Assembly (NCBI GenBank): GCA_021808875.1
Contig: JAKBAU010000007.1
Span: 1 to 40,128, forward strand
Source: Pseudomonadota bacterium
GTDB taxonomy: Bacteria; Pseudomonadota; Alphaproteobacteria; Micropepsales; Micropepsaceae
Length of the DNA stretch: 40,128 bases
Direction: 5' to 3'
Shown: positions 15,701 to 23,514 of the stretch, one piece after another
How the letters are laid out: every line of letters begins with the position of its first letter
Position numbering within the stretch: position 1 is the first letter of the stretch
Position numbers and translations under genes: made by a program
The notes under the pieces: generated by a model
Databases searched by the model: none
Told to the model about the DNA's origin: nothing
Seen by the model: only the letters and a program-made list of their open reading frames with translations

Positions 15701-17118
15701 GGCGCAGCTATCACGCCGACCTCGCCGCCCGGAACCAGCGCCGGCGGGTGCATTACCTGCTGGAGCCAGGCTGGAAGGCGGACACCGCCATTCAGGGGCT
15801 GGGTCGCTCCAACCGCACCAATCAGCGCCAGCCGCCGCTGTTCCGTCCGGTGGCGACCGATGTTCGCGGCGAGAAGCGTTTCCTTTCCACCATCGCCCGC
15901 CGGCTCGACAGCCTCGGCGCGATCACCCGCGGTCAGCGCCAGACCGGCGGTCAGGGCCTGTTCCGGGCCGCCGACAATCTGGAGAGCCAGTATGCCCGCG
16001 CGGCACTCCGGCAGTTCTACGGCCTGATCTTCGCCGGCAAGGTGGAATGCTGCTCGTTGCAGCGTTTCGAGGAGACGACCGGCCTTGATCTCTCCGACCG
16101 CGACGGGTCGCTGCGCGAGGACCTGCCGCCGATCACCACCTTCCTGAACCGCCTGCTGGCGCTGCCGATCGCCCTGCAGAACGGGCTGTTCGCGGTCTTC
16201 GAGGAGTTGCTCGCCAGCCGCATCGAGAGCGCGATCGCCGCCGGCAGCTACGATGTCGGCGTCGAGACGCTGACGGCAGACAGTCTGCGCGTCACCGAGC
16301 GGCGCACCATCCATACGCACGCGGCGAGCGGTGCCGAAACGCGGCTGTTCAAAGTGATGCGGCGGGACCGCAACCGGCCGCTTCTCGCCACCGATGCGCT
16401 TGCTCTGGCGCAGGACAAGCGGGCGCGGCTGCTGGTCAACGTCCAGTCCGGCCGTGCCGCGGTGCAGATGCCGGCGCCGAGCCTGACGCTCGATGACGGC
16501 GAGGTGCAGCGCCGGGTCCGTCTCGTGCGACCGATGGCCCGTGAGACACTCGCCCTCGACGCGCTGGATCGCACCCATTGGACGGAGGCGGACGCTGAGC
16601 GGTTCGCTGAGACCTGGACCGCCGAAGTGGCGCAGGTGCCGAAATTCACCGAGAGTGCGTTCCACATCGTCACCGGCCTGCTCCTGCCGATCTGGAACCG
16701 GCTTCCCGACGAATTGCTGCGCGTCTATCGCCTGCAGACCGACGACAGCGAGCGCGTCATTGGCCGCCTGATCTCGCCCGCCGCCATGGGCGAGGTCTAC
16801 CGGGCGCTCGGGCTGGATGACGCGCCGACCCTGTCGCCGGACGAAGCGTGGTCCGCCGTGCTCACCGACGGCGCCGTTCTGCATCTCGCCGGCGGGCTCA
16901 CCATCCGGCGCGCGACGGTGATGGGCGCCGCCCGCATCGAACTCGCCGGCTTCACCGACGGTGCCGTCGATCAGATCAAGGCGCTGGGGCTGACCAGCGA
17001 GATCATCGCCTGGCGGCTGCGGCTGTTCATCGCCGTCACCGAACGTGGACCCGCGATCCTGGCGGCGCTGTTCGAGCGATCGCCGCTCATCCGCGTCGTC
17101 GATCGCGTCGCGGCCTGA
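12754..17118 (+). CDS. Strawberry-notch-family helicase with N-terminal methyltransferase-like domain
   Basis: This 1454-residue protein combines several domains. Residues about 95-330 form a methyltransferase-like Rossmann region with 'PSAGTGLL' and the adenine-methylase-type motif NPPF near residue 216. After a Pro/Ala-rich linker (about 340-400), the strawberry-notch helicase region contains a Walker A-like 'GDGTGAGKGRQVAG' near residue 503 and a DEAH box in 'VIVFDEAHAM' near 613. Further on are 'FSDAGGTGRSYHADLAARN' near 976 and 'QGLGRSNRTNQ' near 1016 (motif VI). Such proteins are frequent on alphaproteobacterial conjugative elements; a role in remodelling or protecting incoming DNA is inferred, not shown. 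The start ATG 12754 has no strong Shine-Dalgarno. The Toprim gene follows after 15 bases. Confidence 0.9.
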   Translation: MNLIVPAPAEQSAMLPSQSAPTAPDRASAILHAARLLLPSLERGQALDAATLRTAMEAAFGASDTGGAWVWKDAYEACEAAQVLFLRRHGPAMRARSGSPAGMLAMLARLAALAPTHTRRSEESTALQQFSTPIALGFAASVAAAITPSDLVIEPSAGTGLLAAVAGGPLALNEFAETRAELLGHLFPGAPVSRHDAAQIHDYLEPAIAPSVVLMNPPFSIAAHVEGRVADAAFRHVASALARLVEGGRLVAITGISLAPDNPSWREHFVRLQARGRMVFSAGIDRRLYARHGTAVETRLTVIDRVPAEDPTVFPPCPGIAPDAATLLEWVTRLVPPRPVLSAPPIAVAAPAARPVPPRAIVPRPHPIPTRHPESAIDPGIALAYELRDGTPPEHGRISDALYESYSVQTIAIPDAQPHPTKLVQSAAMASVAPPRPSYRPHLPSEIVSGGLLSDAQIESVIYAGEAHAGHLAGAWLVDATYDQVSAAPDDAEGAVRFRRGWFLGDGTGAGKGRQVAGVILDNWLKGRRRALWVSKSDKLIEDAQRDWSALDQERLLLTPLARFRQGAPIRLDQGILFTTYATLRSAEREGKASRLDQIIDWMGRDFDGVIVFDEAHAMANAAGDTSERGERGPSQQGRAGLRLQHALPDARVLYVSATGATSVQNLAYAQRLGLWGGADFPFATRQEFVAAMEAGGIAAMEVLARDLKALGLYAARSLSYEGIEVEIVEHALSPEQVRIYDAYAEAFQVIHANLTEALEAANVTGPSGTLNRQAKAAARSAFESNKQRFFNHLITAMKVPTLIGAMERDLAAGATCIVQLVSTGEALLDRRLAEIPAGEWADVQVDITPREYVLDYLAHGFPTQLFEVFTDSEGNLLSRPVFREGQPVRSREAVERRDRMIEHLAALPAVQGALNQVVQRFGTDQVAKVTGRSRRVVRKVAADGTERLAVETRPGSANLAETQAFMDDEKRILVFSDAGGTGRSYHADLAARNQRRRVHYLLEPGWKADTAIQGLGRSNRTNQRQPPLFRPVATDVRGEKRFLSTIARRLDSLGAITRGQRQTGGQGLFRAADNLESQYARAALRQFYGLIFAGKVECCSLQRFEETTGLDLSDRDGSLREDLPPITTFLNRLLALPIALQNGLFAVFEELLASRIESAIAAGSYDVGVETLTADSLRVTERRTIHTHAASGAETRLFKVMRRDRNRPLLATDALALAQDKRARLLVNVQSGRAAVQMPAPSLTLDDGEVQRRVRLVRPMARETLALDALDRTHWTEADAERFAETWTAEVAQVPKFTESAFHIVTGLLLPIWNRLPDELLRVYRLQTDDSERVIGRLISPAAMGEVYRALGLDDAPTLSPDEAWSAVLTDGAVLHLAGGLTIRRATVMGAARIELAGFTDGAVDQIKALGLTSEIIAWRLRLFIAVTERGPAILAALFERSPLIRVVDRVAA

Positions 17119-17133
17119 ACGTGGAGACCGTCC

Positions 17134-18207
17134 ATGTCCGGGTCCGCCGCCGAACTGGCGCACCGCCTCGCGCGTGAGGCCGAGGCGGTGTGCCGCCACT
17201 ACCTCTCCAACGGCCGTCGCCAGGGCCGTTACTGGCTGGTCGGCGATGTCCAGAACAGCCCGGGCCGCAGCCTGTTCGTGCGGCTGGCGGGGCCGGACTC
17301 CGGCCGAGGCGCCGCCGGCAAATGGACCGACGCCGCGACCGGCCAGCATGGCGATCTGCTCGACCTGATCCGGCTCAACCGTGGTCTCGATCGCCTGGGC
17401 GAAGCGCTCGGCGAGGCGCGGGCCTTCCTCGGACTGCCGAAGCGGGAGCTGTCGCGCGCACCGGCACGAGCGGGATCGTCGGACGCCGCCCGGCGGCTGT
17501 TCGCCATGTCACGCCCAATCGTCGGGACGCTGGCCGATACCTATCTCCGCAACCGGGGTATCACCGTGCGGCTGGAGGACGTTCCGGCGGTACGCTTCCA
17601 CCCCGGCTGCTTCTACCGGGCGCATGACGCTGCCCCCCGCGAGGTCTGGCCGGCGCTGATCGCCGCCGTCACCGACGCCGCCGGCGCGATCACCGGCGTG
17701 CATCGCACCTGGCTCGACCGGGATGGCGCAGGCAAGGCGCCGATCGCTACACCACGGCGTGCGCTGGGCCATCTCCTCGGCAACGCCGTCCGCTTCGGCG
17801 TGGCGTCCGACCTCATGATCGCCGGTGAAGGCATCGAGACGATGCTGTCGCTGCGATGCGTCTTGCCCAACATGCCGATGGCAGCGGCGCTCTCGGCTAA
17901 CCACCTCACCGCCCTGATCCTGCCACCGGCGCTGCGCCGCCTCTATATCGCGCGCGACAACGACGCGGCCGGGATCGAGGCGCGCATCCTCTGGCCGGTG
18001 ACGAACGACTTCAATGCCGACCTGCGCCGCTTCGGCGCCGACGCTCTGCTGGTACGGTTACGGGTCCAGCTCACCCCGGAGGATGCCGAGCGCTTTGCAT
18101 CGCGAGGCAAAATAGCGGCCGCCCGCCATCCTCCGCTGTGCTCCGGCCGCCCGCGCTCCGCTTGGCGGTGCAGCCCCGGCCCGGCCCCGGCCAAGGGATC
18201 GCCGTGA
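17134..18207 (+). CDS. DUF7146/Toprim-domain protein (plasmid primase-like)
   Basis: The 357-residue protein has an N-terminal region typical of DUF7146 ('LAREAEAVCRHYLSNGRRQGRYWLVGDV', 'GKWTDAATGQHGDLLDLIRL'), then 'TLADTYLRNRGI', and a C-terminal Toprim domain. Toprim motifs are 'MIAGEGIETMLSL' (Glu near residue 230) and 'LYIARDNDAAG' (DxD near 273). There is no CHC2 zinc finger. Toprim/primase-like proteins of this kind may prime or process the transferred strand; this is inferred. The start is ATG 17134 after GGAGA. The C-terminal 30 residues after 'DAERF' are Arg/Pro-rich and may be an extension past the family's usual end. It is in one operon with the strawberry-notch and DUF2493 genes. 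Confidence 0.87.
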   Translation: MSGSAAELAHRLAREAEAVCRHYLSNGRRQGRYWLVGDVQNSPGRSLFVRLAGPDSGRGAAGKWTDAATGQHGDLLDLIRLNRGLDRLGEALGEARAFLGLPKRELSRAPARAGSSDAARRLFAMSRPIVGTLADTYLRNRGITVRLEDVPAVRFHPGCFYRAHDAAPREVWPALIAAVTDAAGAITGVHRTWLDRDGAGKAPIATPRRALGHLLGNAVRFGVASDLMIAGEGIETMLSLRCVLPNMPMAAALSANHLTALILPPALRRLYIARDNDAAGIEARILWPVTNDFNADLRRFGADALLVRLRVQLTPEDAERFASRGKIAAARHPPLCSGRPRSAWRCSPGPAPAKGSP

Positions 18208-18248
18208 AGGCCGCGATGGGCGCGGCCAGCCGAACGAGGACACCGATC

Positions 18249-19196
18249 ATGGCGACCGACCGCCTCTCCCAGCACCACGACGACGCCGAGCCAGCTCACG
18301 CCGCATCCCCGACTGCCCGCCTGCTCGACGAGTTGCAGCTCTACGGGCATCGCCCCTTCCAGGACGACCCGGACCCACGGCCGCTGCCCGAGGTCGGACG
18401 GCTCGAGGGCGCGCTGGCCGACATCTTCGACGCCCTGGTCTCCACCCTTTCCGAGACGCGCATGGAACCCGACCTCGCCGATCTGCTCTGGTCGCAGGTC
18501 AATCTCTTCCACCGCACGGTGGACCGCGTGCAGCGCGAACTCGACGCCAACGAGGACCGGCAGCGCCGCAGCCAGCAGGAACAGGACGGCTCAGAAATCC
18601 GCTCGGTCGAGCTGGAACTCCTGATCGCCGAGGGGCTGACGTTGATCGAGCGTCGCAACGCCTTCGAGCTTCTCCGGGACCACGCTGCCGAGCTGTTCGA
18701 ACACCACACCGGCTCGGCCTGGCGCCCGCGCGCGGGATCGATGGTCAACCACCGCGCCCTGACCGCTTCGATGATCGACAGCCGCGACTTCATCGCCGCC
18801 AAGCGCCGCGCCGAGACCGAGGTGCTGTTGCCCGCCGGACCGCGGATCGCCTTCGCCGGCGGAGTAGACTTCAACGACCACGAGCGCATCTGGGCGGTGC
18901 TGGACCGGGTGCATCGCAAGCACACCGACATGGTGCTGCTGCACGGCGGCAGCCCGCGCGGGGCCGAACGCATCGCCGCCTGCTGGGCCGATACCCGCGA
19001 GGTCACGCAGATCGCGTTCAAGCCGGAATGGGCCCGCCACAACAAGGCCGCACCGTTCAAGCGCAATGACCGGATGCTCGCGGTGATGCCGATCGGGGTG
19101 ATCGTCTTCCCCGGCTCCGGCATCTGCGAGAACCTCGCTGACAAGGCCCGAGTTCTCGGCATCCCCGTTTGGCGCTTCGGGGGAGGTGGCGCGTAA
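18249..19196 (+). CDS. DUF2493 (SLOG-like) domain protein
   Basis: The 315-residue protein has a helical N-terminal half (about 40-170, with 'QVNLFHRTVDRVQRELDANEDRQRRSQQEQ'). The C-terminal DUF2493 domain belongs to the YpsA/SLOG Rossmann-like group: 'RIAFAGGVDFNDHERIWAVLDRVH', 'MVLLHGGSPRGAERIAACWA', 'AFKPEWARH' and 'GVIVFPGSGICENLADKA'. SLOG domains bind nucleotides or nucleotide-derived ligands; the ligand here is unknown. The start ATG 18249 is preceded by GAGGA and fits the family better than the upstream ATG 18138, whose extension is low-complexity Pro/Arg/Ala. It closes the strawberry-notch/Toprim/DUF2493 operon. Confidence 0.88.
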   Translation: MATDRLSQHHDDAEPAHAASPTARLLDELQLYGHRPFQDDPDPRPLPEVGRLEGALADIFDALVSTLSETRMEPDLADLLWSQVNLFHRTVDRVQRELDANEDRQRRSQQEQDGSEIRSVELELLIAEGLTLIERRNAFELLRDHAAELFEHHTGSAWRPRAGSMVNHRALTASMIDSRDFIAAKRRAETEVLLPAGPRIAFAGGVDFNDHERIWAVLDRVHRKHTDMVLLHGGSPRGAERIAACWADTREVTQIAFKPEWARHNKAAPFKRNDRMLAVMPIGVIVFPGSGICENLADKARVLGIPVWRFGGGGA

Positions 19197-19343
19197 GCTC
19201 CACCCTGCCTCAATATATCTATCCGCATCGCCCTTCATGTCCTGAAATTCGGAGACCACACGCTGGTTGATCTGGGCGAGGTAGCAGTCGTGCGCCTCGA
19301 AGATCGCCCGCTTCATATCGGGGGTCATATCCACCTGGATCAT
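19197..19343 (-). pseudogene. Possible N-terminal remnant of an unidentified gene
   Basis: On the minus strand, ATG 19343 opens about 49 residues of protein-like composition ('MTPDMKRAIFEAHDCYLAQ', 'VVSEFQDMKGDADRY'). They then run into the antisense of the DUF2493 gene. The remnant would mark a boundary between the backbone operon and the accessory block. The family is not recognised and the call is weak. Confidence 0.25.
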
Positions 19344-19462
19344 ATCACGCGCCGATTGCCCTTAGGATGATATCGGAAAATGACGCCAGACCGACCGTCT
19401 GACTCGCATCTTGGACCAGATTATGCTCTAAGACCCTCGTAACACGGCATTTTTGAACCACC

Positions 19463-20608
19463 ATGGCTTTCACCGCCAGAGCTTTCGGCCGCAAGCTCGC
19501 CACCATCCGGGCCGCTTTTGGTCAGGACCGAGAGGCGCTTGCCCTCAGCTCGGGCATCGGAGCCGACCGGCTTGCCGTGCTGGAGGATGGCGACGCGGAG
19601 CCGACCGGCGACGAAGTTCTGATCCTCGCGGATCGGTTCAAGAAGAATTTCCGCTACTTTCTGACCGACGACGCGACCGATCCAGACGCCGACGTTGAGT
19701 TCCTATTTCGAACCAACGGCAACGATCTGTCACCGGCGGATCGCGTCGCGATTTCGGAGTTCGTGTATCTCTGCCGCTGCCAGGCTAGCCTTGAGCGCGA
19801 CTTGGGCCGCCACGCTTCCCATCCGGGATTTGAGTTCCGGCCGACCGGAAACTTCCTAAAAGGCCATGGTCAGAAATGCGCCGCTGCGCTGCGGCACCAT
19901 TTAGGTCTCAAAGACAACGAGGTGATCCGCGACGTCTTCGGGTCCATGCGCAGCATGGGATTCAAGGTGTTTCGCCGCCGGCTGGAGAACTCGAACATCT
20001 CCGGCCTCTTCATGCGCCATCCCGAGGCTGGACCGTGCGTGCTCGTAAACCTCGCCGAAGGCATGGCGCGGCAACGGTTTAGCGCCGCTCACGAATGGGG
20101 CCATGGTCTGATGGACGGCAAGCCAATCGTTCTATCGACCGTCGGCGAATGGAACAGCAACGATCTCATCGAACTGCGAGCAAACACCTTCGCGTCCGAT
20201 TTCCTGATGCCGCCCGCGATCCTGTCATCTGTCGGCTCTCGGTGGAGCGAACCGAAGGTGGTGTCCGATTGGGCGGAGCGGTTTCGCGTCAGCGTTCCGG
20301 CACTGCTGACAGCACTTGTCGCGGCAAAATTGATCACCAGGGAGAAGCGCGAAGAGCTACGATCTGCGCCCCGTCCGCCGGAACCGCCAGATCCTGAGCT
20401 TGAGGGCGTAACCAATCAGACCTTACTCAGTCGACGACGCTTATTGCTCGAGCGCGGAATCAGCGTTGAATATGTCCACCTGTGTTTCGAGGGCTTTTCG
20501 CGGGACCTGATATCGTTCGGGTTGCTTTGCGAAATGCTCCTGAGCAGTGCGGCCGGCGTTCACGAGATAGCGCAGCTGTTCGGCCGGAGCATTTACCGTG
20601 AGGGTTGA
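19463..20608 (+). CDS. Xre-like HTH plus ImmA/IrrE-family metallopeptidase
   Basis: The 381-residue protein has an N-terminal HTH of the Xre/Cro type (about 5-60: 'GRKLATIRAAFGQDREALALSSGIGADRLAVLEDGDAEPT'). The central ImmA/IrrE zinc peptidase domain has 'AAHEWGHGLMDG' (HExxH near residue 210) and 'ELRANTFASDFLMP' (Glu and Asp ligand helix). A C-terminal helical region of about 100 residues follows. COG2856 proteins of this build act as regulators or antitoxins, some by cleaving a repressor. The following PIN-like gene overlaps it by 11 bases, so the two form a likely toxin-antitoxin-type pair. The start ATG 19463 lacks a clear Shine-Dalgarno. Confidence 0.88.
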   Translation: MAFTARAFGRKLATIRAAFGQDREALALSSGIGADRLAVLEDGDAEPTGDEVLILADRFKKNFRYFLTDDATDPDADVEFLFRTNGNDLSPADRVAISEFVYLCRCQASLERDLGRHASHPGFEFRPTGNFLKGHGQKCAAALRHHLGLKDNEVIRDVFGSMRSMGFKVFRRRLENSNISGLFMRHPEAGPCVLVNLAEGMARQRFSAAHEWGHGLMDGKPIVLSTVGEWNSNDLIELRANTFASDFLMPPAILSSVGSRWSEPKVVSDWAERFRVSVPALLTALVAAKLITREKREELRSAPRPPEPPDPELEGVTNQTLLSRRRLLLERGISVEYVHLCFEGFSRDLISFGLLCEMLLSSAAGVHEIAQLFGRSIYREG

Positions 20609-21218
20609 TGTAAGAACCTTCGTGCAGTTCAACGCCATTGACACTTGCGCAATCTGGAACGTCTTATCGTCCGCGAGGTTAGTTTCCGCTGCTCTCGCCA
20701 AACAGCGCTGGTTCGTCGTTGCGGATTATGTCCGCTATGAGGCGCTTGAGCGACCACGAACCAACCCCGAAGCAAGCGAACTCGAGTTGCAGGCCAAATT
20801 CAGAGATCGCCTCCAGAGGAATCAGGGATTTTCCAGCCAGTCCGTGAGCCTCGCCGATCTGCAGGCGGTCGCGAACATGCCCGCTATCGGCCGGTTGGGA
20901 GGTGGCGAAATCGCGGCACTCGCGCTGGCGCGCAAGATGCGTATTGGCTTCATGACAGACGACCAGAAGGCTAGGGCAAAGGCCCCTGATGTCGATGCCG
21001 GTCCAGCTCATACGACCCCGCACCTGCTCGGATGGCTAATCTATGATGGCGCCTTGGGTGACTCGGATGTCGGGACTGTCGTCGCCGAACATGAAGCATC
21101 AGTGCCAAAGAAGAATGGTCAACTGACCAAGTTTTTTCGAGCAGCCTACGAAGAGGCGTGCCGCTGCCGCCTAGCCAGAGGTCGCGCAACATCGGCGGCT
21201 GGCGCAGCCGTCCGGTAG
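20598..21218 (+). CDS. PIN-like nuclease, partner of the ImmA/IrrE protein
   Basis: The 206-residue protein shows a PIN-like acidic pattern: Asp15 in 'FNAIDTCAIWNVL', 'VVADYVRYEAL', Glu in 'RLGGGEIAALALARKM' and Asp pair in 'FMTDDQKARA'. The C-terminal part ('PHLLGWLIYDGALGDSDV', then a basic tail) resembles other PIN-like proteins paired with Xre-COG2856 genes. RNA cleavage is inferred from the fold. It starts at GTG 20598, 11 bases inside the preceding gene, so expression is coupled. Ala/Arg-rich residues at the end could be a non-family tail. Confidence 0.72.
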   Translation: MRVDVRTFVQFNAIDTCAIWNVLSSARLVSAALAKQRWFVVADYVRYEALERPRTNPEASELELQAKFRDRLQRNQGFSSQSVSLADLQAVANMPAIGRLGGGEIAALALARKMRIGFMTDDQKARAKAPDVDAGPAHTTPHLLGWLIYDGALGDSDVGTVVAEHEASVPKKNGQLTKFFRAAYEEACRCRLARGRATSAAGAAVR

Positions 21219-21436
21219 AGGATTATGGGTGCCACGGTGCTCGGCGACGTCAAGGGCCGCGCTCCGCAAGCGGTTCAGCGGGGAACCGGATTATGGCTTT
21301 GGAGACCCCGACGAATGTCGGCCCGGCGTCGGCTTGCGGCTCCCACCTCCCCTGATACCCACAACCACCCGCGACTGGTTAGACCGGGTGTGCCCTAAAG
21401 GTCATTCTCCCTGCAAACGTACAGTTCGTGATCGCC

Positions 21437-22402
21437 ATGATTCCACCTGAGCCGCTGCCGCTCACGCTTACGCCGCGCGTCGACATCCCGTTTCTGTTTG
21501 ATAGCTATCGGGCTCTGATCAAGGATCTGGGCGCCATGGATGGCCTGGCAGCGGCGCAGACGTTGGCATCTGAGCATTTCATCGACGCCGCCGCCAAGCT
21601 CGAAGATCCGCAGCAGTTCGTTCGCGACCTGGCTGTTCACTACCGCGTCTCGACACACTTTGTGGATTTCCCAAGCGTGCCAGCCCATCTCACACAACTG
21701 CTGATCGTCGGGACGTGCCAGCAGGCCGAGGCGTTCCTCGAGAGCTTTCGCCGCGACCAACTTCACATGGGTCGTACTTGGCGGCAGCGGGGCGACGGGG
21801 AGCCGCGGCTCAAATACACGCTGGACAGCATCTCAGGCGGCTTCGCCACCAATTACATCCGAATCCGAAGGGAGCGATACGAGATCTTTGAATATTACCG
21901 CTTGGTCCGCAATGCCTTCGTCCATAGCTCTATAGACCGCGACCGGGTAAGGCGGGAGTTTGATAATGTAAGTGATTTTCGTGCGACGGTTGAACGGGAC
22001 TTTGGATTACCTGCACCCAATCCGGTGGCCGATCTGACGTTTGCCGATCACATGCTCTTCACGCGAGTTACAAAATACATTGCGACGGATTTATGTCGCC
22101 TTGCAGCACCGACAACCGGTCAGGATTTGATCCGCTTTCTGTTGTCGCATCCGGACAAGCCGCGTCATCCGCTTACGCGCATGCTTAATCGAAAGCCAGA
22201 CGGAGAGATATCTCGCAGTGGCATCCGCAGTTTCTTCCTGAACAGGTACAACTACCGCACCAGGAAATTCCCCACGATCGAGGATGAGATTGTAGAGTGG
22301 CTAGGAAATCTTCCTAATAAACATCAAAGAAGAGACATGCGAGTCGGAACGATCCTCGAATACGCCCGCGGACTTATCGGGGCGAGCTCGGGTTCGTCAT
22401 AG
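21437..22402 (+). CDS. Hypothetical protein with a HEPN-like RxxxxH motif
   Basis: The 321-residue protein is mostly alpha-helical. 'FEYYRLVRNAFVHSS' contains RNAFVH at 158-163, the Rx4H signature of HEPN ribonucleases, placed after a helix rich in aromatic residues, as in HEPN folds. No other domain is recognised; the C-terminal third is basic ('NRYNYRTRKFPTIEDEIVEWLGNLPNKHQRRDMR'). HEPN proteins act in toxin-antitoxin and antiviral systems, so a defence role is plausible, but a single motif is modest evidence. No antitoxin-like partner (such as a MNT nucleotidyltransferase) is adjacent. ATG 21437 is chosen; GTG 21428 is an alternative. Confidence 0.65.
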   Translation: MIPPEPLPLTLTPRVDIPFLFDSYRALIKDLGAMDGLAAAQTLASEHFIDAAAKLEDPQQFVRDLAVHYRVSTHFVDFPSVPAHLTQLLIVGTCQQAEAFLESFRRDQLHMGRTWRQRGDGEPRLKYTLDSISGGFATNYIRIRRERYEIFEYYRLVRNAFVHSSIDRDRVRREFDNVSDFRATVERDFGLPAPNPVADLTFADHMLFTRVTKYIATDLCRLAAPTTGQDLIRFLLSHPDKPRHPLTRMLNRKPDGEISRSGIRSFFLNRYNYRTRKFPTIEDEIVEWLGNLPNKHQRRDMRVGTILEYARGLIGASSGSS

Positions 22403-22439
22403 GTGCTGGTCTTTGGGATGCGGCGTGTCAGCGTCTTCA

Positions 22440-22720
22440 TCACATTGCTTGCCCCGGAATTATCCATATTTTCACGATTATTCGATCGCGCAAACCAGGC
22501 CGCATGGCCTCGCGGTTGGTAAAACGGATCGTCCGGAACCCACGGCTGCTGAAAATGATGTGCGATTTCTCGAGATCGCGGAGCAGTTCGAGCTTGGTGC
22601 TGTGTGCGGTCGAGCTCGATGGTGACGCGGTGATCCGGCCGCCAGAAGTCGGAGAGGACGAACCGGTCAGCGTCATACCAGGTCGGCTCTTCCCGCGAAT
22701 AGCCGATGCCGCGCTGATCT
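22440..22720 (-). pseudogene. Degenerate DUF559-like endonuclease fragment
   Basis: On the minus strand one frame reads 'EEPTWYDADRFVLSDFWRP' then 'DHRVTIELDRTQHQ'. After a frame change near 22590-22600 another reads 'HIIFSSRGFRTIRFTNREAM'. Together these resemble the core and C-terminal strand of DUF559-type PD-(D/E)XK proteins (E-x-D, then 'RGFRxxRF'). The frameshift and lack of an identifiable N-terminus indicate a decayed gene. Attribution to DUF559 is by pattern only. Confidence 0.4.
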
Positions 22721-23225
22721 AGCGTGCGCGAGGCAGACCGCCAGGGTAGGTTGGGTGCCGCCCGATTGGGCTATGGTCTGTGACCGGCATTTCTCCATGA
22801 AGGCGATGGTCTCGCGCGTAGGCGGCCGATAGCGAGACGCGACGGCCTTGCGGCGCATGCGGCCGAAGCGAGCGGGGATGGGACGGCGCGGCGCCGGCGG
22901 TTGAGGGACGACGAGACCGAACGAAGAAATTGGCATTTCAGTCGCTGCCGCATCGCCGATTGAAGCGACCTGCGCCCGCTATGCACGGGCCGGCCAGTCA
23001 AGTGTCGATGCCGACTATAACAGCCCCGAACCGTGCGGGGTCGAGCGACCGCTTTGGACGAGTAGCGACAATCAGATGGACAACCGGTTTGGGCGCGAGG
23101 CAGAAGTTCACGGTACGGTCTCTGATCTTCAGCCAAGGGTCAAGAATTGCCGATCGTCCGCCTGACGACAGGCCCCGGCTTTCGGGGGCGGGTGGAAGAT
23201 TGGGCAACGCAAAGGCCCGCCTCCC
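22721..23225. other. Gene-free stretch before the AbrB/VapC module
   Basis: About 500 bases with no supported gene on either strand. Short frames here are Pro/Arg-rich shadows without family features. It probably includes decayed upstream sequence of the DUF559-like remnant. Confidence 0.4.
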
Positions 23226-23269
23226 TTGATAGAGGCAGCCTTAAGATATACATTAATGTCGATGTATCT
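23226..23269 (+). promoter_or_regulatory. Promoter/operator candidate of the AbrB/VapC module
   Basis: TTGATA (23226-23231) and TATACA (23247-23252) are spaced 15 bases and could be -35 and -10 boxes. An imperfect inverted repeat AGATATACAT (23244-23253) and ATGTATCT (23262-23269) overlaps the -10, as expected for an autorepressing AbrB-type antitoxin. Confidence 0.45.
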
Positions 23270-23283
23270 CCACGGAGGATGCC

Positions 23284-23514
23284 ATGCAAGTCGCCAAATG
23301 GGGCAATAGCCTTGCCGTCCGCCTCCCTGCCGTCGTCGTCGAGGCGCTGGAACTCAAGGAAGGCGACGAGATTGAAATCCACGTTGCCGACGCGCGGGCC
23401 TTCGCCGTCGCCCGCAAGCCTGGGCGGAACGAGCTGCTAGAGCGCCTCCGATCTTTCCGCGGACGCCTGCCGGTCGACTTCAAGTTCGACCGGGACGAGG
23501 CGAATGCCCGGTAG
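23284..23514 (+). CDS. AbrB/MazE/SpoVT-family antitoxin (VapB-type)
   Basis: The 76-residue protein has the swapped-hairpin AbrB DNA-binding fold at residues 1-45 ('QVAKWGNSLAVRLPAVVVEALELKEGDEIEIHV'). A C-terminal toxin-binding tail follows ('ELLERLRSFRGRLPVDFKFDRDEANAR'). It neutralises the downstream PIN toxin and should repress the operon at the inverted repeat upstream. GGAGG stands seven bases before ATG 23284, which makes the start secure. The toxin gene overlaps by 11 bases. Confidence 0.93.
   Translation: MQVAKWGNSLAVRLPAVVVEALELKEGDEIEIHVADARAFAVARKPGRNELLERLRSFRGRLPVDFKFDRDEANAR

Noticed and set aside
14110..17349. A 1079-codon open frame on the minus strand opposite the strawberry-notch gene
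   Set aside because: It is the antisense shadow of a high-GC gene: His/Arg/Gly-rich, no domain, and the plus strand has clear helicase motifs.
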